Notes: a model not told the origin generated them from the letters alone. 64,000 nucleotides of DNA from Symsagittifera roscoffensis (GCF_963678635.1 NC_087063.1:40624759-40688758), one strand, 5' to 3'; shown: positions 37,101-49,710, counted from the first letter of the stretch. Numbers and translations are program-made.

Positions 37101-39380
37101 TTTACCGGTCGATTGCCTCAATAGCCGAAAATCGTCCGAAGTGCACAGCCGCCGGTAAGAACTTGAAACCCTTTTAAGTAAAAACCAGATCGGAAATATA
37201 CCCAAGCGGAAATAACCTAACGAATCTGTTCAACTTCATTTTTTGGGTCCCATTAACTACTTAAACGAGTTTTTGAAATAAATGTTAGTGGCGGTTGATC
37301 GTTTCCGACGTTGGCCGTCAGCGATGGTCTGTGGAAATAACCGGTCAGATAAAATCATGAAGTTTCTAAAAAGCTATATAGTAAACCACGGCGTACCGAA
37401 GAAAATCCTTGGGGACCAGGGAACAAGTTTTATGTCAAACGAAGTAAAAGTTTTCTGTAATGTGGAGGGTATCGAAATCATAAAATTGCCGGTAAAGGAC
37501 CACCGTGCAACCGGATGTGTAGAGCGCACCATCGGTAGGCCTAAAAACTCGATATTGACTTTTGTACAAGAAAAACATCCTTGGAGAATTAATCGTAAGG
37601 GCCCTTGATGCACTCAGATACTCAAAGATTGCAAATTTGAAAGTTTCGAGGCGCACCACGGTCGAGAAGCGAATACGGTGCTAAAAAATCTTACGAAAAA
37701 ACCTTCCCTCCAAAATCTGAATTGGTCTCGAATAACTAAGACGAAGAATGCTTGTCTAGATGAAGCTGACCCGAATGTGAGGGGCATGCCACATCCTACC
37801 GAGACTAACTGGGGCGTGAGGTCAGATCTTGCTTACGACCTCAAACACAGGAGCCATTAGCGAAAGCTAACCGATGAGCAGGCCGGAAATCATGACAATG
37901 AACCGCCTGTTTTAAAATCCGCGTGACAAAGCGGACAACCTGGGCCCTCTGGCTCAATGTACCAGCAAACCGGAAACCGAAATTTAAAAAGGTATAAATT
38001 AATTCATTTAAAAAAAAAATCAGAAAGAGCACATACGTTAACGCTAAGCAACTAACAGGGTTGTGCTTAGGAAATTGGGTGTGGCAACGAAGCCAAAGGC
38101 GAAGAAAACAAGAGATTACTTAGCACCGCCAACACCGCAAGAAGTAAAGGAATGAGCCTTGAAGAAAGCTAACGCCAAAAGACAGCAGCGAAAAACAACC
38201 GGACGACGATTCGAAAATAGTGGGTCAGATTCGGATGAGAGCGAAATCCTACCAATCATTCCAGTAAAACGGAAGACAAGGGCAAGAACAGACACACAAA
38301 CAGGACCATCACAAGAAACAACCAGCAGGACCAATAAGCGAGCAGGACCGAAAAGGATAGGATCAACAAAAGAAACAAGGCGATAACCGCCCAACGGAGC
38401 GACGAGAAAAGGAGCAGGGAAAAAGAAGTAATCTGTTACTCGATACTGCACGTGAAAATGACGTTATTCCGGCATGCGGCGGCGAGATTGAGTCCATTCC
38501 ACGGGACTCTAAATTACCGGCACCAGCGGATAAGAAACGTAAGACAACACGTAAACCTAGATGAGTATCATACAGCAGCCAGGACGATAGCCAGGACGAT
38601 AGCAAGGACGAAACAGCGTCACAGAGAAGTGGACGAAAAAGGACAGCGGTTACGAAAATGGGAGGGGTGATGATCGACTAAAAAGCTAACAAGAAGGATG
38701 AAGCGGAGGAAAAGTAACATGAAAACTTAACATTAAAAAAAACTGTTGTCAGCCCAGGGAGAGGGTTGATCATTGTTGGTCTAAAACTCAAATAACTTAT
38801 CACCATTGAGTGATTTCTTTAGTAGCTTAAAACAGTTTTTACAAAATTGGTTCAATAACTTTAAAATTCATCAATCAGTAATTTCGTCAATTTCTTGCAT
38901 AATTTTACAATCAACAACTGGCAGTATTTTCAGTCATTCAAAGTTTTCGATTATTGAAGGGGGAGTGTCATATGGTGCTAATTCAGTTCGTGAGAGTTTA
39001 AGTTCTAGCCATCAATCAACTGTCAATCGTGGTGTTAATTAGTCTGTTGACAGGTGCTGACCTTCGGTTTTGTCTGTCACCCTTCGTCACCTCTATTGTC
39101 ACTCTTGGGTTTAACTTTGTAAGTTTAAGTCACAATTATTGTCGAAATTTACTTATTGCTTGATTCACCATGGTTAGGTTTAATTGAAAAGCTTAAATTA
39201 GGTTTAAACATTGTCCAATACAACGATCAGGGCTATGATCCTTTTTTTGTTTCAATTGAAAAATTACCTTATCAATTTATGAACACTTGTAAATGAGACA
39301 ATTAGTCGTGAGAAATTTTTGTCTTTAATTGTGCTATTTGAACGTTATAAAATTTTTTTTGTTTAAGCAGCACACATGTA
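34110..39380 (+). mobile_element. element C: Ty3/Gypsy-type LTR element, plus strand, decayed
   Basis: Parts in order: protease end (SIIGRDLMPQLGLQL, 34350-34420), reverse transcriptase (to about 35200, with GYYGLTIMPAEFQRAMD), RNase H (around 35500-35750), and integrase with a zinc-finger part (36920-37177) and catalytic core (37282-37608). A basic, Ser-rich tail lies at 38159-38386. A polypurine tract at 38956-38965 (GAAGGGGGAG) is followed by a TGTCATATGG start of a likely 3' LTR at 38966. No 5' LTR or gag is seen, and its left edge abuts element A. It belongs to a lineage distinct from A and B and looks old, with many breaks. The right LTR limit is uncertain. Confidence 0.75.
38956..38975 (+). 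other. element C polypurine tract and LTR start
   Basis: GAAGGGGGAG is followed directly by TGTCATATGG, the arrangement expected at the 3' LTR junction of Ty3/Gypsy elements. The partner LTR was not found, so the call rests on this word alone. Confidence 0.5.
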
Positions 39381-39383
39381 ATT

Positions 39384-39745
39384 GCATTGCAAGGCCAAAG
39401 TGTGTACTGGCTAGGCGCATATGTTACTGTATGCAAGTTGCTGGAATCTAAAGACAAGTTTTCAAACTTGTTGCAAGTTTTGATTGAATTCCAATCACAT
39501 GTTTTGTGGTTTCCGCTCTCAAAATCGTATAATATATTTTATCGGCACAATAATTATGTCGGCTTCCGCAACTAGTGAATATAGATAGTTGTTCCAAATT
39601 CCAACTTTATGAGCGGGTTCCGTAAATGGTGCACATATTCCACAAATGAAAATGAACTTCACTAACAATTTGCGAATTACGCTCAAATCCTGTGTATTCT
39701 GCTGACAGTTTCCGGATTCCGCTTACACATTGCGGGTTGAACGAC
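39384..39745. mobile_element. degenerate copy of the CATTACGAG inverted-repeat element
   Basis: Starts ATTGCAAGGCCAAAGTGTG then CTGGCTAGGCGCA, matching the left end of the copies at 16240 and 43450, and carries scattered TTCCGC words. Its right end is decayed. Confidence 0.65.
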
Positions 39746-40049
39746 AATTTTAATGCTTAACTGTTTTTCGAAACTAACCAATTAATCTGTTCTAAATAAC
39801 TCTTTCCCAACTAATATTTTCAATCGTTTTTTTCCTTGAAAAATGTTTGGACTCTTTATGCGTGGGGTAATTTTTTCATTCAGTCAATTTTAACTCTTAA
39901 ACTAAGTTTATACGACAATTTTTTTTCATATCATCCGTTAATTTGTGCTGTCTGGAGCTCAAACGAAAACAAAAATTTCACCCAAGATCAGTCTTCATAT
40001 AATTATATTGGTTTGAATTTGGGCCTACTGTAACTCAAAATGAATTAAT
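39746..40049. other. unannotated AT-rich gap
   Basis: No motif or credible gene; one 65-codon plus frame without support. Confidence 0.4.
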
Positions 40050-40625
40050 TAACCCCCGGTGCTTTTCGTTCGTTCTCATTAAGCGTAGTTGTCAATTTCA
40101 ATCTTTAAATTTCGAAAATCCCATTTTTTTTCGAACATTTATAGGATTTTTTTTCAAGGATAAAGCTTGTGAGTCAGCCCAAAAAGTCGCTGATGTCTTT
40201 GTCGGGCTTAAATTGTTCAAAAAAAGAGGCGAAAAAAACCATAAAATACTCCAACTCTGATCATTTGATGTAAAGTTATGGGGGCTTAAGTGTTGCCACT
40301 TTGACCGATTTAGGAAAATTAACTCGCGATATGTTTCGTGCTATTAACGCTTAAGCGAAAATGTTATCATTCTTTGAAATCTTACCATATTGAAAAAAGG
40401 CACTTTAATTGGTCTGTTTACAGCTTCGTTTTTCACAATTTAAATCACTTTGTTACTACATAGCGTTTGAAATGATGATTTTTGAAAAAAAAAACTCTTA
40501 AAAACTGAAAAACTTTTCTTTTTTTGAAAATCATCAGTTTTTTCTAAAAACGAAAACAATCCATAGATTTTAAATGGCAATTAAAAAATTCCCAGCCCCA
40601 CCTTAATACGAGCACTTAAGTTAAA
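40050..40625 (-). repeat. inverted copy of the CTGCTCGTAT repeat family
   Basis: Reverse complement of the 10-kb repeats. The words ATTAACTCGCGATATG and GTGCTATTAACGCTTAAGC match the central palindrome, and AATACGAGCACTTAAG near 40607 is the start of the unit. Confidence 0.75.
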
Positions 40626-41154
40626 TTTATATACGTATTAAAATTTATAGGACATCTGATCTGAATAACATTTTCCCATGATAGCGCAGCAAGTATTTTT
40701 TTCAGTATTCAAAACTATTCAATTTATTTTTTTGTAGATTTTCCGATAACATAATAACTAAGTATTAACTCAAATAGAAATTTTTCTTGCACATGTGGCA
40801 AAAGTTTTACAGATTACTTGAATGTCTTTGCTCAGAATCATAAGAAAACCGCAGCTTTTGTAAATGGCTAACAATCTATAAATAAGAAAGTTTGTTAGCT
40901 GAAAAACACGGCCTCTGTTTTCTCTACACATAAAAAATTATCTCACCATAAAAAACTGAAAAACAAAAATCTGGGTCCAAAAAAAACCCTTCATAATAGT
41001 TATAGTTTTGACTTCATGACTGTGTTGCACATAAATATGTAAAAAATTGCATGCAAACTTTTTTTTATAAAAAACGTTTGTTTGAGCATACAAGTAAGTG
41101 CTAGTGTAGGGGTCGGAGTTGGGAATGAAGCTAATTTGATTTCAATATTCATAC
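40626..41154. other. unannotated AT-rich gap
   Basis: No gene or repeat recognised. Confidence 0.4.
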
Positions 41155-43075
41155 ATTAAAATGACTGGCAAGCATTTTTCCATAAACACCATGTATAGAA
41201 TTGTATAATAAGCAGTTTTTTATAGAAGCTATGTATAAAATAGTTTAATAAGCAATTTGTCCCATAGATACTTGAAAACAAATGTATAAAACGCATTTTT
41301 TCCATAGGAACTACGTAAAGAAGTGTATGACAACCCTTTTTTCCAACAGATACTATGCAAAGAAAAGTATGATACGCATTTTCCCCTAGAAATTATGTAT
41401 AGAAGTGTATGACAAGCAATTTTTCAGTAGATAATATGCAAAGAAAAGTATGATACGCTTTTTTTTTCGTAGAAACCATGTAATTGACAAGCATTTTCTT
41501 CCAATAAATACTCTGGCAAGAAATGCATGATACGCATTTGTCCCGTAGAAAAAATGTTAAGAAGTGTATGACAAGTATTTTTTCCAATAGATACTATTCA
41601 AAGAGCTGTATGGTACGCGTTTTTCCGTAGGATCTATATTCGAAAGTGTCTGACAACCATTTTTTCCTACAGATACTATGCAAAGAAATGTATGATTCGC
41701 ATTTTTCTGTAGAAACTATGTATAGAAGTGTATGACAACCATTTTTTCCAATAGATACTATGCAAAGAAATGTATGATACGCGTTTTTCTGTAGAAACTA
41801 TGTGAGGAAGTGTATTACAACCGTTTTTTCCAACAGATACTATGCAAAGAAATGTATGATACGCATTTTTCCGTAGAGACTATGTATAGAAAACCCTGAT
41901 AAGCATTCTTTCCAATAGATACTATGCAGAGAAAAGCGTGATATGCATTTTTCCCGTAGAAACTATGTTTAGAATTGTATGACAAGCATTTTTTCCAACA
42001 GACACCATGCATAGAAAGATATGATACGCATTTTTCCCGTAGAAATTATGTAAAGAAGTGTATGGCAAGCGTTTTTCCAATAGATACTATGCAAAGAAAT
42101 GCTTGATACGCATTTTTCCGTAGAAACTATGTATAGAAAGGTATGATAGGCAATTTTCCCAATAGAGACTCTGCAAAGAAATGTATGATACGCAGTTTTA
42201 CCGTAGAAAATTTGTATAGAAGTGTATGATAAGCATTTTTTCCAAAGATACTATGCAAAGAAAAGTATGATACGCATTTTTCCGTAGAAACTTTGTATAG
42301 AAAGGTATGATAAGCATTTTTTCCAATAGATACTCTGCAAAGAAAGGTATGATACGCATTTTTCCGTAAAACTATGTATAGAAGTGTATGACAAGCATTT
42401 GTTCCTATAGATACTATGCAAAGAAATGCATGATACGCATTTTTCCCGTAGAAACTATGTTTAGAAGTGTATGACATGCATTTTTCCAACAGACACCATG
42501 CGTATAGAATTGTTCAAAATCGTTTTTTTTTCATGTACGCCATAAAAAGAAATGTATGACAAGCATTTTTGCCAATTGATACTGTCCAAAGAAAAGCATG
42601 ATACGCATTTTTTCGGTAGAAACTATGTTTAGAAGTGTATGGCAAGCATTTTTCCAATATATAGTATGCAAAGAAATGTATGATACGCTTTTTTCCGTAG
42701 AAACTATGTATAGAAGTGTATGACAAGCATTTTTTCCAACAGACACGATGCGTATAGAATTTTTCCATAATCGTTTTTTTTTTCATATACGCCATAAAAA
42801 GAATTGTATGACAAGCATTTTTTCCAATAGATACTATGCAAAGAAAAGTATGGTACGCATTTTTCCCGTAGAAAATATGTAAAGAAGTGTATGATAAGCA
42901 CTTTTTCCAATATATAGTATGCAAAGAAATGTATGATACGCATTTTTTCCGTAGAAACTATGTTTAGAAGTGTATGACAAGCATTTTTCCAATAGACATC
43001 ATGCGTATAGAATTGTTCGATAATCGTTTTTTTTCTTCATATACGCCATGTAAGGAATTGTATGACAAGCATTTT
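41155..43075. repeat. dimeric ~83-bp satellite with ~250-bp higher-order repeat
   Basis: Two related half-units of about 40-43 bp alternate. One has GTATGACAAGCATTTTTTCC and AATAGATACTATGCAAAGAA; the other has GTATGATACGCATTTTTCC and GTAGAAACTATGTATAGAAG. More than twenty dimers are present, most regular from 41.6 kb on. In the last 600 bp a variant with ATGCGTATAGAATT and TCATATACGCCAT recurs about every 250 bp (near 42501, 42751 and 43004). The minus strand has long stop-poor runs that translate as a ~28-residue repeat. These follow from the repeat length being close to a multiple of three and are not good evidence of a gene. Confidence 0.95.
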
Positions 43076-43107
43076 TCTTGTCTTGATGTCAACCGGGGAG
43101 AAATGAA

Positions 43108-43425
43108 TCATTTCTTGATTCGATTACCAAGCTTTAAAGCCTCTCGCATTGGCTTCAGTAAGAGTAGGACGAAGCTGCGCAGAATTACCCTAACAGATCC
43201 GACGATTTGAGCCAGCCCCATCAAAACCAGCCCTTGTTTGGGGTTTCTGAGATCAATCCCGAAAAAAGCAAAGCACAAGAATGTGTACTGAAAAGATACA
43301 AAGATGGCAAATCCTATCTTTCTCATGTCGATACACTTTCTCAATCAGTCGATACGGACAATCAGTCAGAGTAATTTCCGATTGAGTGGCCTGGGTTGAG
43401 TTCAGTGCAGAGGAGCCCTTCTTTC
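43108..43425 (-). CDS. candidate 3' exons of a host membrane-protein gene with a 49-bp intron
   Basis: On the minus strand, exon 43425-43337 (limit at 43425 tentative) reads KKGSSALNSTQATQSEITLT then DCPYRLIEK. A 49-bp intron beginning GTGTAT and ending TTTTCAG follows. The last exon, 43287-43108, encodes 59 residues: YTFLCFAFFGIDLRNPKQGL, then hydrophobic stretches including SFVLLLLKP and a basic end LGNRIKK. The intron is phase 0 on both sides. The stretch is clearly less AT-rich than its neighbours and looks coding. No ATG is visible, so the gene either starts further upstream, beyond the inverted-repeat element at 43450, or is a fragment left between repeats. I do not recognise the family. 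If unspliced, two overlapping short frames replace the model. Confidence 0.4.
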
Positions 43426-43449
43426 TGATAGACTCATTCAAATGACTGT

Positions 43450-44818
43450 CATTACGAGGCCAAACTGTGCACTGGAAAGGCGCACAGTTTTGTGTTTTAT
43501 GTTCCTAGATTCCATAGACAAATCTTTAAACATGTTCCAAAATGTAAGTGGATTCCACTAACAACAATTCCGTGGATTCCGCGTACAAATACTTGAAATA
43601 TAAACTGTGTCGGCACGTTTGTCGTGTCGCGGATTCCGCAACAAGTGAATATAGCTAGCTGTTGTGGATTTCGCAACTGTAAAGGGATTCCACAAAATGT
43701 AAGCGGAATCCGCAAATGTAATTGGAATCCACAAAATTTATAAGTTGAATGCCCAAAAGTAAGCGGGTTCCGCAAACTCTTAATGGATTCCGTACTTTGT
43801 TTATTACTGCCCTTGTTCTGGATTACGCAATTGATATTGGATTCCACAAAAGGTAACAGGACATGTAAGTAGAATCCGCAAACTCTAAATGGGTTCAAAT
43901 TTTTTTATTAGTGAACTTGCATATGAACAATTATAAGCTAAAGCTGGAATTCTTAACTATGGGAATGTGGAATTTGAACGCAAGGATTTAACCATTGTCA
44001 GCGGAATCCACGAATAAATCACAAAACATTGGTTAACCAGCTCAGGTGGATGTCACCTCTTAGTACTTTGGAAACACAACGCCAAACAAATTCCATATTT
44101 GGAATCATTGGGTTGAGAGTCTTTGGAAGCACAACGGACAGCATATCGCCGATTCAGGTCAGTATTTGGGGTTGCATCAACCCCAAATACTGGTTTTGGA
44201 AACACAACACCGATTAAACACAACACCGAAAAAATTGTGTTTTTGAAACACAACGCTGAGAATATTGCCGAATTAGGTCAGTATTTGGGATTGCATCAAA
44301 ACCAAAAATACTGGTCAGCATTTGAGATTCTATCACTCCCAAATACTGATCCAGTAGATTCCGATTCTAGTGAAATCATGAGGGCAGATTTGAGTTGGGT
44401 TAACAGGAATTCAGACCAATTGTTTGGTATTTCAAATGGTAGTTGATCAATGAAGTAACTGAAATTGAACTTTCTGGTGACCAAACAAATCAGCGGAGTC
44501 TTATTACAATTTGCGGATTCTGTTTGCAGTTGCGCATTCCGCAACAGCTCAACATACCTGTACACATGTCTTGTTATTTGTTTGTGGATTCGTCAAATTG
44601 TTATGGAATCCGCAAATACGGTTGCAAATTCCGCAAGTTCGCCTATTTTTGGAGCGACTCTGAATTGTACAGTGTTTTAGCTATTTGTTTTTGGAGTTCA
44701 AAACGGCAAAGAAAATCAAAGAAAAATATCAAAGTTGCGGATTCAACGACAAATCTGATTTTGGCTTGTTGCCGAATCCGCTTACTGTGCGCAGAATGCA
44801 CACTTAGGCCTCGTAAGG
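43450..44818. mobile_element. large composite copy of the CATTACGAG inverted-repeat element
   Basis: The left end CATTACGAGGCCAAACTGTG and reversed right end CCTTACGAGGCCTAAGTGTG form the terminal inverted repeat. The outer parts (to about 43920 and from about 44480) are filled with GGATTCCGCAA-type words as at 16240-16710. The middle 540 bp is different: it repeats AACACAACGCC-like words and a CAGTATTTGGG block three times, so it looks like a second element inserted into the first. Confidence 0.8.
44160..44192. repeat. perfect 15-bp palindrome with 3-base loop
   Basis: CAGTATTTGGGGTTG, loop CAT, then CAACCCCAAATACTG. An imperfect second version (CAGTATTTGGGATTG and a partner) lies near 44279-44315 and a half-site near 44335. 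Confidence 0.95.
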
Positions 44819-45077
44819 GTTAATTGTGTGACAGTCAGGTCAAAAGGTAGCTGGCTCAAGTCCATGATACATGAAAATATAATTTGGATCAAAATAGTCG
44901 AAAGGTTGAAATGAAGAAAGTATCAATTGCTTGGTTTTTGCGGTTTTGCTACCCGGATCGAAGTTATGATTTTTGTTCAGATTGGCAAAAACCCATGCCT
45001 GGTACTTGAAAACCAAAAACTCATAGTTTCTTCGCATCTTCGCATCAATATATTTCTACACCTCATTAGTTAAAACT

Positions 45078-45623
45078 CAGGGGGGGGGGGGGGGGAGATC
45101 TATGTCTTTCTCAAGGGGGGAACGGATTTTCAAAAATTTTTCACAAGCTCTGTCAACCGTTTTTTTTTTAGCTCGAACGAACTATTTTCCGAGCCCCTGC
45201 AGAATACCCAGAACACCTTTACCAAAAATTTATGGCCGCAGCCAAATTTAAAAAAAAACAGGTCAAAAATGGGCTTTTTTGGAAAATTTTGACCAAAAAA
45301 ATTGCGAGTGCTTTTTTCAAAGTTAGTATATATTGGCGTCAAAGGCGCCTCTAACACATTTTTAGTGTTGGTCGGCCAAAAACGGATGTCACAAAATGAT
45401 ACCAAAGGGCGATCTTTTGGTTGGCGAGGGAATCGATGCCCTGAGGGTTCCCTATTTTTGCGGTCGTTTCGGTTCCCTATTTGTAAGGATTCTCTTCAGT
45501 TGTGACGTAAAAATCGGATTTTGATATAGATGAGACCAAAAAAATGGTAGACTGACTCAAAAAGTGGATGGAAAGTTCTATTTTTTTTCAAATCCGCGGG
45601 GGAAAATGCCAGATTCAGCCGTG
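45078..45623. mobile_element. second copy of the hAT-like GGGGCGGAT element
   Basis: Begins CAG then 16 G residues (45080-45095). It shares AATTTTGACCAAAAAAATT, TTGGCGTC and GTCGGCCAAAAACGGATG words with 16053-16910 and ends near 45623 with CAGATTCAGCCGTG as the reversed counterpart of the left end. It lacks the nested CATTACGAG element. No coding capacity. Confidence 0.55.
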
Positions 45624-46381
45624 ATCCATTTCACTCAAAACTGGTATATTGATTTGAATGAGCCGCATAACCCACCTACTTGTCCTGTTGGTCATTGTCA
45701 AAACTTCCTAATCCCTTGAGGCAAATTGCTCGCGTAAAAAAATGTAAGTGTGCTATTCAGTTGAACGAGAGTTTTCAATGGGATAAAAATTTTTAATGGG
45801 ATGAAAATTTTCAATGACATGAGAAAATTAGCGTGGAAATCAGCAGTCCATTAACCAAAAAATAGAACTTTGTGATGCTCGAAAAAGAAAACGATCGACT
45901 AGATTATAAATATAGCTGTTGACAAAAAAGCAAGGGAAGCAAATGAATTGCAAGCAAATCAAATGGCAATTTGTTCTTAACTGAAAAACATTTTTTATTT
46001 GATCAATTGTTATCACAAACAATTGCATCATCCACTTATTGTCGGTAAAACTCAAGAAAAATGGTTTTTGTTTTGCTTACTTTTTTATCTAATTTTCATT
46101 TAATTAGAAACTTCGGAGAAACTTTGAGGAACTTTGTATTGTAATCGAGCGGGCTTTAGTTTTTTCCATGCAATATCAGCTACAACAAACAATAATCGGA
46201 GAGAGTTTATTGATATATCATTTTAAAGCCCTTCCAATCGTTTTAAAGCCCTTCCAAAGTTTTCAAAAATCTTTCCCAGTGTCGAGAAAACCCGGCATGA
46301 AATTTTTGGTTTTTTGTCTAATTTCGAGTGAGCGAGCATGCTTACAATAATTTGTTTTAATAGTTTAAAAGCTTACATTTG
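45624..46381. other. unannotated AT-rich gap left of element B
   Basis: Nothing recognised beyond a short direct repeat near 45775-45815 (GGGATAAAAATTTT / GGGATGAAAATTTT). Confidence 0.4.
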
Positions 46382-46747
46382 TGACTTTATGTCCGGAGTG
46401 GCTCACTCATAGAGTAATTTCAGATAAAATACACCGTCTGTTCGTCACGCTATCTTTTTTTTCGGCCGCATAGATTCGTGCAGCATCTTAGTCTAATACC
46501 GATCTTAATCTTACTCTGATATTTCCTAGTTCCAAAAGACTAGTGTATACTGGTATTTTCGATATAAGATATCACAAAATGTTCTGGAGAAGAACGACTG
46601 CTTGCTAAGTTATATTTGATATCTGCTGTTGCTGGAACTATCAATAATTTCAGCTATACAATATATAGTAAATGTTAGGTATGGATCAAGATTAGATAGT
46701 TAGAAAAATTTTAATTGGATATAAATACTAGTTTTAAACTGGTTCCA
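46382..46747 (-). repeat. element B 3' LTR
   Basis: Plus-strand ends are TGACTTTATGTCC and CTGGTTCCA; about 366 bp. It shares the block CAGATAA, then TACACCGTCTG, then TTAATCTTACTC with the other LTR copies. Confidence 0.7.
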
Positions 46748-48399
46748 CCCATCCAGGTTTCAGAGAGTTTTAAGTTTTAAGGTTTATTGTATTGACGGAT
46801 GGAAGGCGAAAATCTTTGTTTCTTAGAGTAGATTCGTTTGAAGCACTGGCTGCGTGATTGAAGAGAAAGAAACAGTTGCTCGTGTTGTGCAGTATTTGTC
46901 TTCATGGAGAGAAGGGGTACAGTTGCTGGTTCTGCAGAATTGGGTCTCGTGTGTTTGGAAAGTGTTGAAGGATCGTGTTAGTGTTTCAGGTTCATGCAAT
47001 GAAAAGTTAATTTCCTTAAGTTAGGGACAGACGTGCATTCTCAACTAATCATCGAAAAGCGAGGAGGGGTTTGACTTCTCTGTGTGGAGCGCCAAGTGAC
47101 TAGGATTCGTATGGGAGATCAACACCGAGTTGGCCATTGTTCTTCTTCAATGAGTACTTTTGCTGCGATGTTGGGTTCATCCTTCTGTGAGGGTTGTGAC
47201 AACGATAACAAACCAATAGATTTGCCATTCCAGAGTCGGAATGTCATCGAGTTTTTATCTCCCTTTGCGGCTCGTTTCTTTTTGCTGCTCTAAGAAATTT
47301 TTTCACATTGCAAAATCATATCTGCATCTTGTTAGTGATAGATATGAGTTTTAGTAATATATTTTATTAGTTGTTTTCGAAAAAGCGTTTGTGGTCAAAA
47401 ACAGGAGTGCGTACTTTAGGCTTGGTGTAGCGCGGATGGTGAGGCCGACTATTGAGCATGCTCACGACGTCGTTAATTTAGGCCAGTTGTGGGAGTATGG
47501 TTTTTTGTCTCTTTGAGCGGAGTCTCTTTTTGTGTCCAATTTGTTTGTTCTTTTTATCAGTTTTTTTTCTCTTTTTGTTTTTTGGTTGTGTCTTGAAAGA
47601 TGATTCCAAACGAATAATTTATTCAGTTTTAATGTGATTTGAATCTGGTTTGGGTACAGTGGGACTTTCTCATATATGCTGTTGGTTTTGTGGTATTAGT
47701 AAGATGCGTTGATTATTTTAAGCCTATTTATAATTCTCCAACCTGGTTAAGGAAAGTTTGAAGCGCGTAAAAGCAGGATAAATTTGTTATCAGTTAGTTT
47801 CTAAAATTTGAGATTCCTTTAATTAACAATTCTACGAGGGCGAGTTGCATATTTGTGCGGAAAGAGTGCTCGAAATGTTGGCGAGTGAATTATGAATATA
47901 TTCTATTTTTTAAAGAAGAAGCACACATTAAAAGGTTAGAATCATTAACTCACTTTCTTATAGCAACTAACTATTTCATATTTGAATTTTACTGTATAAT
48001 TACTAATTTACTGCGTGTATAATGAATTTTGTTGCACTAGAATAATTTATAATACATAGTTAGAACTATGAATAGAAAGTTGAACAGTTTTACATTTTTA
48101 TTTTTATTTTATCCTTTTTAGATGATCGCTGAGTGAACCATAAAAAGGAAAGGTAAAAAACAGCTGTAAAAATGGTGAGTGTCTTATTTATTTGTGTTAG
48201 TGATCATAATAAAAAATATAATTACGAAGATTCGGAGTCAGCAAAAAATCCATGAATGAAATGAGTATTAATGGCGTCGGATGTTATTTAAATTTAGCAA
48301 GCATTTCTTTTTCATTTTTAGGCCAAAGAAGTCCAGGCGCTCTGATGATATTTACCTATTCAGTTAAATCAGAAAATTCGTGATTGGAAATTTAAATTA

Positions 48400-49710
48400 G
48401 ATTGCAAAGCTTGTGGTTAAATTTGATTTTATGCATGTTTTCTAATAGGGCTGCTTCGATGGATTGTATATATTTGTGGGTAATGATGATGGGACGAGCG
48501 TTTTCTAGTGAGAAGGTGTTTGTTAATAGTTTTTATATATACACCTGACGGACAGGATCGTAATTATGGAGGATGCCGTGCAATTTAGTAGATTTAATAC
48601 AATAGGTGAAGTTTAAGAACTAAAGGGATGTCTATTTTGAATAAATGAACATAGAGTGATGGTGTGGGTTAAGGGATAAAAAACTGTGATGAAATGCCGT
48701 TGGATTAATTTTTAACATAACTTCTTGCGAGCAGTGAATACCTCGTTCATTTGGTGTGCGAAAGTTAAATTTTAGTGCAAAGTGATTGAATTTGTTGAAG
48801 AAGGGCTCATAAGCTTTAGTATTTTTTAATGCGAATGCAGATGTGGTCGAAATTTTTTTGTGCTGTGAAGACGAAAAACATAACACGATTTGATGAAAAA
48901 ATTTTCAGTTAGTTGTGGTTTGATGTCAGGGCATCGCTGTATGGTGAATCTTCCATATATCTAGTGAAAGCGTGGTCATAGTGGTTATTAGAGAATCGGT
49001 TAGCTTTTTGTGCCAAAAATTGGTTTATTGTTTAATTTAAGCCTATGGTGGTGAATTGATTATGGTGAAGTATAATAGTTAGTTCATGAATGGAAGAGTT
49101 TCAAAACTCATTGTCAGTGGGGTTGTTCATTGAGGATATTTTTAATGGGTTAGAAAAACTATAAGGAAGTCCATGAAAGTGTTGGGAGTAGTGGGTATTC
49201 ATCTACATATGGTGCGCGTTGGGCTTCATTTTCTCAATTATAGTAGGTGTATTGAGGGAAGAGTGGTAGATTATGTATTAATAGTGAGAGTAAAACAAAT
49301 TGAGATGATTGTGGGCGACTAATGACAAATTGTGGCGTGGTGTTGGGGTGTTTTCGTTTCATTAAAACTCTGTTGGGCCGTGAAGGTGCAAAATGGACAG
49401 AACGGATAGAGGATTTGGAGGTTGTGGCTGAATGGGTTAGTTGATGAATGGCTTATGTATTGTTTGCGTTATGAACTTGTTGTTGGTTATTGATATAATT
49501 AATAAATTCATCTAAATCATGCTCGAGTTGATCCTCAGTGATAGGGTGGGTATATCGGGTTCGTTACTTGACAAAGGGGAAAGGATAAGGGTCGCGTCAG
49601 TGTGCAAAAAAAGATGGTTCAAAAGGGGTAGCGGGAGTTACGGGCTGAAAAGGTGACTGGGAAAAATTAGTGGACTGGGTTCGGAGTCGAGGAATTCATC
49701 GGGAGTTTCA
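48400..49710 (-). pseudogene. element B accessory frame (unknown function)
   Basis: Counterpart of the element A frame at 23720-22446. The shared words (AQKANRFS-NHYDHA, FNHFALKFNFRTPNE) appear in the same order, in a more decayed copy. No known family. Confidence 0.5.

Noticed and set aside
41393-42943. Minus-strand frames of 64-136 residues with a KNAYHTFL-type repeat
   Set aside because: They follow the satellite unit, switch frame with indels between units, and have no consistent start.
41155-43075. CRISPR-like array
   Set aside because: Units are contiguous and diverge throughout, without unique spacers, and the context is eukaryotic.
47084-47293. 69-residue plus frame in the 3' part of element B
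   Set aside because: The matching sequence of element A (near 20690) does not keep the frame, although the DNA is similar.
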